Below are positions 21,666 to 32,247 of a stretch of DNA of 64,000 nucleotides, piece by piece (position 1 is the first letter of the stretch; every line of letters starts with the position of its first letter). Under the pieces are notes generated by a model, which saw only the letters and a list, made by a program, of their open reading frames with translations, was not told where the DNA came from and searched no databases. The stretch lies in contig CM021315.1 in assembly GCA_010645155.1 (NCBI GenBank), positions 6,349,786-6,413,785 on the forward strand, written 5' to 3'. The position numbers and the translations under genes are program-made. Source of the stretch: Tigriopus japonicus. Its lineage: Eukaryota > Arthropoda > Copepoda > Harpacticoida > Harpacticidae.

Positions 21666-23743
21666 ATGTTCGGCTCGAGCTCGGCCTTCGGTTCGAGCAA
21701 CGCCGGCACGGGCGGCTTCGGTGCGGCCGCCAATCAGACCGGCTCGACCAATCCCATGAAAGACTTTGAAGTGAGCGCCGCACCCGACGATTCGATCTCT
21801 TGTCTGCGGTTCTCGCCACCCGCACTCAATAGTACGTTCTTGATCGCCGGATCGTGGGATAACAACGTTCGGCTCTGGGAGATCCAGGCCAATGGCACAT
21901 CGGAACCCAGACATCAACAGAGCATGCAGGCAAGTTTGAATGAAAAGCGAGTAAAAGAAAACCCACCATCGCCCAAGCCCACATGGATTTCGCTCCATGT
22001 CCGGCCTGTTGTTCGTAATCAATTCATTTTGCGAAACAGGGGTCGGCCACAGCAGTGGTGTCAATTGACGCCCTTCATATTGGACTGAAGGCAACGGGGT
22101 CCCACCCAAAAGATGAAGAGAAGGGCCCACAAATGAACGATATCAGACCTACATGACAATCAGTTGACGACTAAGAACGGGTCTTCGGCCCAATAATTGA
22201 GCTTACTCCAAAGCGCCTGGGCTCACAAGTACAGACAGGACTATGGAACCGCATTCATTTTTGCGCTCTTCACCCTTGGATTCTGGGTCCACATGTGGGC
22301 TCCTTTAGACCCTCGATTTAGTGAACACTGCGGTCAACATTGGAACATTCACTATGTGTAGAGAGACCTATTCAAGGGCTCATAAACGAGGATTGAGTTA
22401 GTCAATTACTTTTTGAACGCTCCCCATGTATTTTGGTAAAGGTTAAAGCAAAAGAGGAATGTATCCCGTAAAAAATTTTATCGAAAAATCAGGCCTCTGA
22501 TGTAATTGTAATTTCAATTACAAACTAGTTATTGCCCATTGATGTTTCCACGGCATCCATGCACGTTTTATGTGCTAGCTCCATGTTTTGAAAGAAAAAG
22601 GCCAAATCAGTTTCTCGTTCGTTTTTACCACTACATATTGTGAGTGAAGGAAAGACTAGCCGTACGTGGTTTTGTTTTCCTTCAGCAATGAATATCAGAA
22701 TAATGGCTCTTCAACTCTAAATTGGAAAAGCGTTACTAAAACCTTGTTTGTCTTTAGGGTCCGATTTTGGACGTGTGTTGGCAGGATGACGGAAGCAAGG
22801 TGTTCATGGCCTCGTGTGACAAGCAGGTCAAAATGTGGGACTTGGCTTCGAATCAAACTATGCAGGTGGCTGAGCATGGCGCGCCCATCAAGTCCATACG
22901 TTGGGTCAAAGCGCCCAACTACACGGCTCTAATGACGGGCTCGTGGGACAAGACATTGAAGTTCTGGGACACCCGGTCCCCCAATCCCATCATGACTATC
23001 GACTTGGGCGAGAGGTGCTATTGCGCGGACGTGGATTATCCCATGGCTGTGGTGGGCACGGCTGGACGCGGAATCATCATCTATTCATTGGAAGGCCAAC
23101 CGAAAGAATTCAAGCGCATCGAGCCCCCGCTCAAGTATCAACATCGTTGCATCTCTGTTTTCAAGGACAAGAAAGGACAACCCACGGGTGAGTTTAGAGG
23201 TTAGGGAGGACGGGCAGGTTGGATTAAGATTGATTTGATATGGAATGAGGCTTGTTTTGTAGGCTTCGCTTTGGGCAGCGTGGAAGGGCGGGTGGCCATT
23301 CAGTATGCCAACGCCACCAATCCCAAAGACAATTTCACGTTCAAATGTCATCGCTCGAACGGCGTGAGTAACGGCTTCCAGGACATTTATGCGGTCAACG
23401 ATCTAGCATTCCACCCTCAACATGGAACCCTCGCTACCGTGGGTTCTGATGGACGGTTCTCGTTCTGGGACAAGGTATTGATGACTTTTTAATTTCAATT
23501 TATGTTTTCTTGCCGACCCTCGATTACCATTACCATTTTTAGGACGCTCGAACCAAACTGAAAACTTCCGAGCCCATGGATCAACCCATCACGGCTTGTT
23601 CATTCAGTAGCAATGGACAGATTTTTGCCTACGCCGTCAGCTATGATTGGTCGCGTGGGCATGAGTTTTATAATCCGCAAAAGAAGAACTACATCTTTCT
23701 GCGGCCTTGCTTCGACGATCTGAAACCCCGAGCCAAACCTTGA
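21666..23743 (+). CDS. Rae1: Rae1, mRNA export and spindle WD40 protein, 4 exons
   Basis: Exons 21666-21929, 22758-23187, 23263-23474 and 23543-23743 join to 368 residues, the usual length for animal Rae1. The start [11 protein letters not shown] begins a Gly/Ser-rich, nucleoporin-like N-terminus. The propeller follows: [85 protein letters not shown], then HRSNG and [24 protein letters not shown] and the C-terminal [20 protein letters not shown]. In the family, Rae1 binds the Nup98 GLEBS motif at nuclear pores, helps mRNA export and acts in mitotic checkpoint and spindle assembly. The first intron (828 nt) uses a GC donor (CAG|GCAAGT) and holds repeat DNA. The gene is convergent with the METTL15 homologue, stops 188 bp apart. 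Confidence 0.96.
22124..22330 (+). repeat. Dispersed repeat fragment inside Rae1 intron 1
   Basis: Shares AGGGCCCACAAATSAACG and a CCACATGTGGG block in the same order with 61690-61915. It is diverged and carries no ORF. Confidence 0.5.
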
Positions 23744-23931
23744 GTACGCAACCAAGAATGGCTCTACAAATCCCCCATTTTAGATGGGCGCAGATCTCTC
23801 GTCACCTGGTTACACATCGTATTCTCATCATTTTGCTCGTGTATTCCATTGTTGGAAGACAACGTAGATATATTTTGACTAAAACACTTCTTCTACAACT
23901 TTATCTTTGAGTGGGCACTTTCACTAGCGTC

Positions 23932-25138
23932 TTAAAGATGGTGAATTGTCCGTTTCACATCAGTTCTTCGGGCCACAACTAAACTCGAGCGTTTAAATTT
24001 GGGATTGAGATTGGCTTTGACTTTCTTCGCTGCTTGCACATCTTGAGCTATGATTTCCCACGGCCTCTCCTGATAGCTTTCGAAGGCTCGAGAGGTGAAC
24101 TTGAAATTGCCACGGGCTTCGGCAGGAACTTGAGCGGCTTGAAGCACTTTCTGCGCGATTTTGTCCTCAGCCAGGGTGTTGCTGATGACAAAGAGAATCC
24201 CTCCGGGTTTCAGGTAGTTCTCGGCCACTACTCGTAATGCATATTCGAATTCGTTAAGTTCGTCATTGATGAATTTGCGGAGAGCCAATATGGTGTGATA
24301 GACCAAATTTACAAGCATATCATCAGGTTCTCGAGCCGTCTTTTGGGCCAAATTTTTAGCTGGAGATTCGAGGATTTCATACAACTCCTGAAAAGAAGGA
24401 AAAAAAACATCTTGTTAACAGACTTTAACTCTTAACAGACTTGCAAAGCGTTAGATGGAGACTTACCTCGACGGATTTAAAACTATGAAACATGTATCGG
24501 CTTTCTATGACGGCTTGAGCCACGTGTTTGGAGGAGGAGAGGGATCCACCATAGTACTTCAAGATTTTATTTAAGTCTTTTTCGTTGATGCGTTGAAGAA
24601 TCTCGGCTCCTGTAGGTAATTGTGGGCGGATATCCGGATCTAATCGGAGATCGAGCATGCCACCATCACGAGTGTGATTGAATCCTCGCCGTTGATTGTG
24701 CAACTGGAAATCCGAGCATCCAGTCTCGATGATGGCACAATCGAGAGTTTCAGGTTCAATGTTCAGTTTTTGAAGCTCTTCGGGCAACTCGGAGAAACGA
24801 GCTCGCAAAGGAAATACTTGATGATTGCCTATTTCATTTTGCCAAGCTTTAGCCGTTTCCCAAGCCGTTTTATCAGCATCAACGGCAATTATCGTGGCCA
24901 GAGGGTCTTTCTCCAAGATGAGTTTGGAGTGTCGGCCGGTACCAAATGTCATGTCCAAAACGTGAGATTGATAGAGATCGCCCAGATGCGAGATAATATC
25001 TGAGGCGAAAGTGGCTTCGACATTGGTAGACACGAATGGAGATTGACCCGCTTGATGATTGAAACATTTTGTTATTCTAAACACTGGCGAATATCGCACG
25101 ACCTGCGAGCAGAATCTTCCGCCGCGGCTGGCGAACAT
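23932..25138 (-). CDS. METTL15: METTL15/RsmH-type rRNA N4-methylcytidine methyltransferase
   Basis: Exon 1 (25138-24467, ATG start) and exon 2 (24387-23932) join in phase 0 to 375 residues, close to animal METTL15. The N-terminus is basic and Ser/Arg-rich without acidic residues, as expected for mitochondrial import. SAM-binding motif I is LDMTFGTGRHS, followed by IIAVDAD. RRGFNHTRDGGMLDLRLDP matches the RsmH signature RGFSF-R-DGPLDMRMD. The C-terminal block has LALRKFINDELNEFEYAL and PGGILFVIS. Human METTL15 makes m4C in mitochondrial 12S rRNA; the same role is inferred here. The usual LDLGVSS stretch reads IIETGCSDFQL, a notable deviation. The intron is 79 nt. The start lies 29 nt after the stop of the preceding same-strand gene. 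Confidence 0.92.
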
Positions 25139-25167
25139 GGTGAAGGAGTGCTAAACGGTGGAAATTT

Positions 25168-25444
25168 TTAGCTCCACGAAATTCGTTGCCACCATTTCTG
25201 GTTTTGTATATAGGCGGAGATTTTCTCAAAGGTTCCGACTGTAGTGATATCGCGGAGATCGGCCTCAGCTACTTGGGTAAACGTGGCTTGACGGAAAACA
25301 CGAGGATTGGCCTCGTCGAAGGTGTTGTCGGCTAGTTGGCGATAAAAGGTCAATTTGCGACTTATTTCGTCGTTGGCTCGCGGTGAAGATGGACCCAAAG
25401 GGAAGGCCGTTTTGACTGAAGTCCGTAGATGCTCGGCCAAATCG
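25168..25444 (-). CDS. Hypothetical protein, 3' exon only
   Basis: A terminal exon of 277 nt begins after a good acceptor (TCGTTCCCAG) with one base of a split codon and encodes 91 residues, DLAEHLRTSVKTAFPLG to NQKWWQRISWS, then TAA. The frame has a stop just upstream of the acceptor and no ATG, so at least one 5' exon is missing; I could not identify it between 25445 and 26500. The peptide is soluble-looking, with charged helices and an aromatic C-terminus (KWWQRISW). I do not recognise the family. Tight linkage to the METTL15 homologue (29 nt) suggests co-transcription and possibly a mitochondrial role, which is inference only. Confidence 0.55.
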
Positions 25445-26682
25445 CTGGGAACGAATAAATCATGAAGTTAGATTCTTGAACGGAGGCAGTTCAACAAGTT
25501 CCTTGGCCTACTCGACTGTTACGTCTGGGTTAACCTTCACTCGTCAATATTAATAATGAGTCGACTGATAGAGGAATTGGCCTAAACCGCAAGAAACCAA
25601 GAGAAAGTATGTCAATCAAAGGAAGTTAAAAATAATAGATGTTTTGGACAAAGCATGACGCGTTTTTCCATTCTTTACAAAGCTCGATTACTTTCCGTTT
25701 CGGTTCTTGGCTTTTCGATTAACTTACATGAACTTAAACCAACAAAGCCTCGTCTAGTTTTCATTCAGACCGCTCTTTAGACTTCCTTCTTTCCCTAAGG
25801 AGGTAGGTATCTCCTAGAGCAGCATAAAAAAATAGCTCTAGTATCCCTTTGCGCAGACAACCAAAGAGTTATTATATTTTCTATGAGAAAAACTTCCCGG
25901 AAATTGAAAACCATCAACTCCACATGAAGTTACAAGAAAAAGGTGCACAGCACGCAGACACCAAACTCTAAAATACGCGACATTTACAGCCAAGTTTAAA
26001 CATCAAAATAAAAAAAATGCGTAAGTTAAATCAATGACGCACACGAACGATGACATTGCATATGATAACGCAACAGTGTTAAGCTTGGGTGCAAACGAGA
26101 TTAAGTGAGGTTGTCTCACTCCGTTCATTAACAAAAAAAAAAAAATACATAGGATTTACCATCCGGTTTTGGTGGGATCTTTCGGCCACTTTTCCACCAA
26201 TTTCAGAGCCTCGGCGTACGTTCGAACAAGTTTATGGGCCATTTATAACGTCAAAAAGAGGTCCACTTCGTTTTTAGCCCATACACGAGACAAACGAAAT
26301 CGTTTGAGCTCAAGTTTCGTAAGTTTCGGAAATCATGCCGATCAGCAGAGGCTAAACCAAACAATAACAACAATCTTTTGTCAACAATCCAGATCTAGTG
26401 TGACCACCACGGACGGCAAATTTTGGGTTTTCGACGAAAACATTGAAAAATCATTGACTCAATGATTGTAAGACACTTGAAAGGAAAAAAGCCTGCATGA
26501 AAGAGACATTAGGTGCAGTGCTCTTAGATTTGGGTAATATTACCCAATCTAGGTAATTTTAGACCCCTTGTGGTATCAGAGTTGGGTCAATTACTTGAAA
26601 AATGTATTTAATTACAATTACAATTACTTTGTCGAAAAATGTAATTAATTACAATAACATCATCCGAAAATGTAATTGACTT
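25445..26682. other. Intergenic sequence, no gene seen
   Basis: AT-rich. It should contain the missing 5' exon and promoter of the hypothetical gene on the minus strand, but no exon could be fixed. The last part is built of AATTAC-like words that grade into the satellite. Confidence 0.4.
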
Positions 26683-26949
26683 ACATGTCAATTATATGAC
26701 AATTACATGACAATTACATGTCAATTACATGACAATTACATGTCAATTACATGTCAATTACATGACAATTACATGTCAATTACATGTCAATTACATGACA
26801 ATTACATGTCAATTACATGTCAATTACATGACAATTACATGTCAATTACATGACAATTACATGTCAATTACATGTCAATTACATGTCAATTACATGTCAA
26901 TTACATGACAATTACATGTCAATTACATGACAATTACATGTCAATTACA
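26683..26949 (+). repeat. 11-bp minisatellite AATTACATGWC
   Basis: About 23 tandem copies of AATTACATGTC or AATTACATGAC; nearly all variation is a T/A choice at position 10. Flanking DNA on both sides (26590-26680 and 27720-27830) is made of the same AATTAC and TGTAATT words. Confidence 0.92.
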
Positions 26950-27183
26950 ATCCTTCCGTCTCTTTCACCTTCTTGCCTTTTCAAAACGATGAAAAATAAA
27001 CAGATCTGCCATTTTTAAATGGCGTTTTTAAATGGCGATGTACCAACTGGCAACTTATAATGCCTGAAAGGTTAAAGAGTGATTTACAAAAACCAAAAGT
27101 TTATGAACGGGCTTAAATATCAAACCTATTGTGCCATGAACCACAAGGCATATTTTTCTTTTCCAGAAAACAACACGAACTTT

Positions 27184-27405
27184 ATTGGGTCCTTTAAGGA
27201 GCAGCTGACTGGGAGGTCACAGTACATAAGACTGGGAGGTCACCTTAGTAATACAGCTCCAGAAATTGCACCCTGACACAAACATGTGACCCATTTTCGA
27301 GCTTCTAAAGGTATATTGGACACATTAGAACAGAAATTTTGTGCATCAAAGCTCAAAGGTTGCACGTGATTTCCATTTCACTGGTTGCGCTTGAAGGACT
27401 CAGTA
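27184..27405 (-). repeat. Dispersed repeat with CTGGGAGGTCAC motifs, copy 2
   Basis: Reverse-complement partner of 19757-19979. Over the first roughly 90 bases I see a single difference, so the two copies separated recently. Confidence 0.85.
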
Positions 27406-28553
27406 CACATATATCAAGTTTGACGATGTTTTAAAATTTTATTTTTCCACCTCCTTTGTCTGCCCTTAGTTGTGAAAAGCCCTACCTCCTGACACAAAAA
27501 TGATGGTCAAAAGCTATTTTAGTTTAAAAGTATTTAAACATCAAAGCTTGGGTGTGTATTGTAACAAAAGCTACCTGTTAGTGGCATCACATTGACCGCA
27601 AGTTTAATGACAAAATAATTGTTTAGCAAGTAAAAACTCAAAGTATCAATTGATATTATGGTTAATTTGAAGAAGTAAAAGTTTGAAAAGTAATTGGTAA
27701 TTTGTGATTGAAAATTCATCAATTACATGGCCAAAAATGTAATTAATTACAATTACAATTACTTGGCCCAAAAATGTAATTAATTACAATTACATGTAAT
27801 TGAAATTACGTAATTGTAATTGCAAGAATAATTACTCCCCAACCCCGTGTGGTATAAAAATTCGTCATTTGGTAGATTACCAAAACATCGAAATTTGGGT
27901 AATTTTGAAGTCTAAGCTCTAAGACAGCTATATTTTGTTCATGCAGGGTAAAATTTTGCGAGAAAAGGCTGCAAAGTTCAAATGTGTATTTAAATTTTCA
28001 GTGCTGCCATTTTTGACTCAGAGTTTATGATTATGACATCCTAGTTAACCTAGTCCTTAGGTAATCTTTCTGGCCCGGAAACCTAAACAAGGACCAATGT
28101 CGCGAAACTTTGCCAAAAATCATACTATCGAACTCTAAACACTTTTCTTTACAATGCCTCCGGATTGATGAGGGGAAAAAGCGCCAACCAGATAAGGTCT
28201 ATTGCCTGTTGAAAAGTTTTAGTTGTAGTCAGATTTTTGACCCTAAAAAACAAATTGGCAAAACTCTGCCAAAAATCCAACTCGAAACACATCAGTACAA
28301 TCCACCCATACCTCGCTGCTGCTGTTCTGCGATGACAGCTTCCCATTTGATCATCCTTACTCCCATTTTATAAACGGCTGTAAGAGAATCTGCGGTCACG
28401 GCAGCTTCAGTGACAGCTTCGTCAACACATAGCCTAATGGGCAAGCCCATCCACCGATCTGTGAGCTCATCCTAACGTCGTCAAACAAGGTAGAGAACGG
28501 TGGACTGGAAGAAGTACTTAGATGTCTGGTAAGCCTGAGGTGCAAGAGGGGAG

Positions 28554-28742
28554 AAGTGCGAGGAGAAGCGGCAAACGCATGGTTGCCCTGAACGGCGTCA
28601 AACGACCTAGAGAATGGTTGACAAAGAAGAACAAGAAAGAAGTGCGAGGAGAAGCGGCAAGCACATGGTTGCCTTGAACGGCGTCAAACGACGTAGAGAA
28701 CGGTTGACAAAGAAGAACAAGAAAGAAGTGCGAGGGGAAGCG
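28554..28742 (+). repeat. 86-bp tandem repeat, about 2.2 copies
   Basis: Units start AAGTGCGAGGAGAAGCGGCAA at 28554, 28640 and (partial) 28726, with a few substitutions such as CCTAGAG/CGTAGAG. A degenerate half unit precedes at about 28478. The period is not a multiple of three, so this is not a coding repeat. Confidence 0.88.
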
Positions 28743-30283
28743 CCAGCAGCAGTGAAGGACTCACGACTGAGAGAGAGTGTGCAACTAAGAGATGGCAGGT
28801 TTGGAAGCAACAAAAGCTGGCTTGCCCTGAGCTGAGAGTTCAAAGTGTTTCTCTCAAGCCACCTCAAGCCATCTCTTGTCTACTCCTAAGGAGCGAGCTC
28901 GGGGTTAGCCCTTAGTGGCTCCAAAAGTGAAGGTAGAGATGCCTCTAGCTATCCCTCTCTCCTTACGCACAAAAGCTGCCTTGACCACAGATTCTCTGAC
29001 AGCCGTTTATACTCCCATTTACGAGAAGTCAAAAAGTCCTGACCCAGGAGCAGTCGTTAATATTTTAAAGAACTTGCATACCAATTTTCAACGCAATGGA
29101 ACAATAGAGTTAAAAGGTATGCGTCTTTCAAATTTGGGCAAGTGTAGGCGGAAAATTAACTCCTTCTACCTCGTGTTGTAAGATCCATTAGATATGACAA
29201 CTTTTGGCATTTGAAAAACTAGTTGTTTCAAGTGTCCAAGCATTAGCACCTAGTGAATAACATGCTGTATTAGGAATAATTTACAATTAGTTTGTTGGGA
29301 TAATTTCTTGCAAGGGCTGTCTTACCTGGTTTAATAATTTTTATATCTTTATATATCAACAAGCAAGTGTTGAAAACATGTAGAAAATAATTCACAAGTG
29401 CTAAAATAAGCTTGGGGATTTTTGGGGACTTTTTTGTAAAGAGTCAAAGTTTGGGTAATCTTCTGGGTAATTTTGACGAAAAACATCTGAGAGCTCTAAT
29501 TAGGTCCAACTGAAATTTCCAGCATTTGTTTTACCTTCCTCTTCAAAATGTTTGACTGCTGGACAAATTTTGAAGTCAATTAAACTTAATCAAAGCTGAC
29601 CAAGAATGAGGATAGTCCAAGACTGAAACTCTTTTAACAATGATTTCAAATGTTTTCAGGCTGATTGATTTTGTACTTCTTACTCTAAATTCTGAATGAC
29701 GTTTGAGTGTGACTTTGTGGAAGACACCTTTGATTTCCCTTCACATTCCATTCTACTTGAAATGCTTGATACCGGCTTAATACTTGATGATGCCGGGCAG
29801 GAACTGGCATCAAGCCCCCAAAAGCTCGAAATTTCCCATCAGTATCTAACGCCATAGAAAAAAAGCAAAACCCAATTTGAGCAATTTTGGCAACACTTTG
29901 CATTTCTCCCTTCTCAAGCACAGAGTTCCCAGAGTGGCAATACTAGAGCAGGCCGGCCCCAAAGAGGTCTATAGAGAGGCCATTATGGTCAATTTGTCTG
30001 AATCGTTTATTGCTGAAACTGGCCAGAAGGGGCGTGAAAAGGCAAATATTTCCGAAGAATATCGTAAAGTACTTGCACAAACAAGTGGAAGATCAAAGTA
30101 CAAAAGAAAGTGCGCAAGACATATTTTCAATGCCAAATCCTATAATTGTATTAAGTGATGCCTGTAAACTGAATTTTCATCTGCATTGAGCATCTTAGTG
30201 TAATTTGGGAGAAGCAAAGTGTAAACAGGAGGCCAGATGCCGAAAACTAAGTTTTTCAAGAAATTGACGTGTACGAATACGTA
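28743..30283. other. Repeat-derived DNA, no gene seen
   Basis: Contains fragments shared with other parts of the window, such as AAGCAAAACCCAATTTGAGC at about 29864, also found at about 17980. No supported coding region. Confidence 0.4.
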
Positions 30284-30413
30284 TGTTTGGGCAAGTTTCA
30301 AGTAGTTGCTGATGATAAACGGCCCTCTAGTAGACACTAGACAGCAAGGCCGATGCTGCTACAGCGACTAGTTGAAACTACAGAAGCTTCTTTAGTTGAA
30401 ACTTGCCCAAACA
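30284..30413. repeat. Inverted repeat, 18-bp perfect arms
   Basis: TGTTTGGGCAAGTTTCAA at 30284-30301 is exactly complementary to 30396-30413, with a 94-nt spacer. This is the form of a small hairpin transposon or the core of a larger inverted element. No flanking duplication was confirmed. Confidence 0.7.
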
Positions 30414-31054
30414 ACAAGTCCAACGCACTGACGATTGTACTATGATCGTCCACTGGCAAGGGCAAGTTTTTTACGATATTCGTCGGAAATATTTGTTTTT
30501 TCACGCAACTTTAGGGCAATTTTGGTCAGTATCAGCCGCAAACAAGGCAGACAAAGCGATGACAACCTCTGGTCTCATTGTGTCCGAGACATTGCTGGTA
30601 TCAGCCGCGTCAGTACTTTGCCTCACAGTTTTTTCACATTAAGGTAAGCTAATATCATCGCAACCATTGAAACAGACCACATATCAATTTCAAGATAGTT
30701 TGGTTAACTTTTGAAATTGGCTTTCTATCACGAGTGTTTGTTGCATTCATTAATAAACTGGACTTGCCATAGAAAATCTGGCATGCCTGAGTTGCTGTCA
30801 CAAACCATAACAAGCTGAGAGCGTCAAGAGGTGGTCGTGGTCTTGAAGTCGTTCCCTCCGTATGGCAGCCTTCCCCCGCCTCTGCTGAGCCTGTCTCCCC
30901 ACGTTCACGCCCACTCAGAACCAAACCCGGGATCCTCGACCCGATCCCATCGGTGGTCAATCTAGCTTCTAGTCCCTCGTCCTGTCGGATTGCTCGTTTC
31001 TCACCTCGCTATTCTCTCTCTCTCTGTGTCTCTGTCTCTCCAAATTGATTCATC

Positions 31055-31966
31055 ATGGATAATATGCTCCCGAGTCCGTCGTTCAACATCCCGTCCATTG
31101 GCACGCCCCATCATGCCATGGACGAGGATCAGATGATCAACCCGCAAGCTCAAGCCGCCCAACAAAACAACGCTTTGGGCACGGGCTTCAGTTTCGGCGG
31201 ATACACGCCGCAGAATCTGTTAAGTTCGCAAACGCCGCAAAATTTGTTGGCTAGTCCGGCGCCGGGTTCGGCCGCTTCGGCCTCGCACCATTCGTCGCAT
31301 CATGCGGCGGCCACGCCTTCGGCTCAGTTGGGCGGGAGCGGTCACGTGTACGCTCCCTGCGCCTCGCCCGCTCCGCCTTCACCCGCCACGCCCATGTCGA
31401 TGGCTCCGCCTCAATCTATGGATACGGGCATCGTGCCGCAATTGCAAAATATCGTGTCCACCGTCAGTTTGGGATGTAAACTCGACCTCAAGAAGATCGC
31501 CTTGCACGCCCGGAATGCCGAGTACAATCCTAAGCGTTTTGCCGCCGTAATCATGCGAATTCGCGAGCCTCGAACCACGGCCCTGATCTTTAGTTCGGGC
31601 AAGATGGTGTGCACGGGCGCCAAATCCGAGGAGCATTCGCGTTTAGCCGCCCGCAAGTACGCCCGCATCGTGCAAAAGTTGGGTTTTCCGGCCAAGTTCA
31701 AAGATTTCAAGATCCAAAATATGGTGGGTTCGTGCGACGTCAAGTTTCCTATTCGCCTGGAGGGTCTGGTCCTCACTCACAGTCAGTTTAGTTCGTATGA
31801 GCCTGAGCTCTTTCCCGGTTTGATCTACCGGATGGTCAAGCCTCGTATTGTGTTACTAATCTTTGTGTCCGGAAAGGTGGTGTTGACCGGGGCCAAAGTG
31901 CGACAGGAAATCTACGAAGCCTTCGACAATATTCACCCCATCCTCAAGAATTTCAAGAAGCAGTAA
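31055..31966 (+). CDS. Tbp: TATA-box-binding protein
   Basis: A single-exon ORF of 303 residues from ATG at 31055. The first 120 or so residues are low complexity (Gln, Ala, Ser, Pro and His-rich, for example [19 protein letters not shown]), as in animal TBPs. The core of about 180 residues starts at [17 protein letters not shown] and has both saddle repeats, including [40 protein letters not shown] and [20 protein letters not shown]. The intercalating phenylalanines and the two minor-groove asparagines (LQN and IQN) are present. It acts in TFIID, SL1 and TFIIIB to nucleate transcription by all three RNA polymerases. The 5' leader is CT-rich, and AATAAA follows at 32151. It is convergent with DHX57. 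Confidence 0.97.
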   Translation: MDNMLPSPSFNIPSIGTPHHAMDEDQMINPQAQAAQQNNALGTGFSFGGYTPQNLLSSQTPQNLLASPAPGSAASASHHSSHHAAATPSAQLGGSGHVYAPCASPAPPSPATPMSMAPPQSMDTGIVPQLQNIVSTVSLGCKLDLKKIALHARNAEYNPKRFAAVIMRIREPRTTALIFSSGKMVCTGAKSEEHSRLAARKYARIVQKLGFPAKFKDFKIQNMVGSCDVKFPIRLEGLVLTHSQFSSYEPELFPGLIYRMVKPRIVLLIFVSGKVVLTGAKVRQEIYEAFDNIHPILKNFKKQ

Positions 31967-32150
31967 GTGGATGGAGTGATTGGGGCCTATCACATTTTCA
32001 CCGTTAAACCTGTTCTTCAAAGTCTGAGTTTATATACAATGCTAACGTTCATGGCCACCTCCCCATTTAAGCTTCTCAACCCGATGATAATCGGTAGACA
32101 GCTCCTCTTCCCCCAGTACCATCCTTGTCTCCTGAAAAAATAGACTATCT

Positions 32151-32156
32151 AATAAA
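32151..32156 (+). terminator. Polyadenylation signal AATAAA of Tbp
   Basis: Canonical hexamer 185 nt after the Tbp stop and 92 nt before the end of the convergent DHX57 coding sequence. Confidence 0.6.
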
Positions 32157-32247
32157 GTCAAACAATCCTTTCAACACTTGTATACAAAAAAGAATCACAA
32201 TCTTTTTTTTAGGGATACCCAAAGAAAGCCAGATTTAATTGTGTTCC

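Noticed and set aside
26683..26949. CRISPR-like array
   Set aside because: The 11-bp units are contiguous with no spacers and the window is eukaryotic; it is a minisatellite.
30900..30960. tRNA-like B box in AAACCCGGGATCCTCGACC on the minus strand
   Set aside because: No acceptor stem, A box or anticodon arm could be built around it.
31466..31474. Ser in TVSLGC of TBP, where many animals have Asn, as a lost DNA contact
   Set aside because: The minor-groove asparagine is the one in LQN a few residues earlier, which is present. The TVxLGC position is variable (Thr in yeast).
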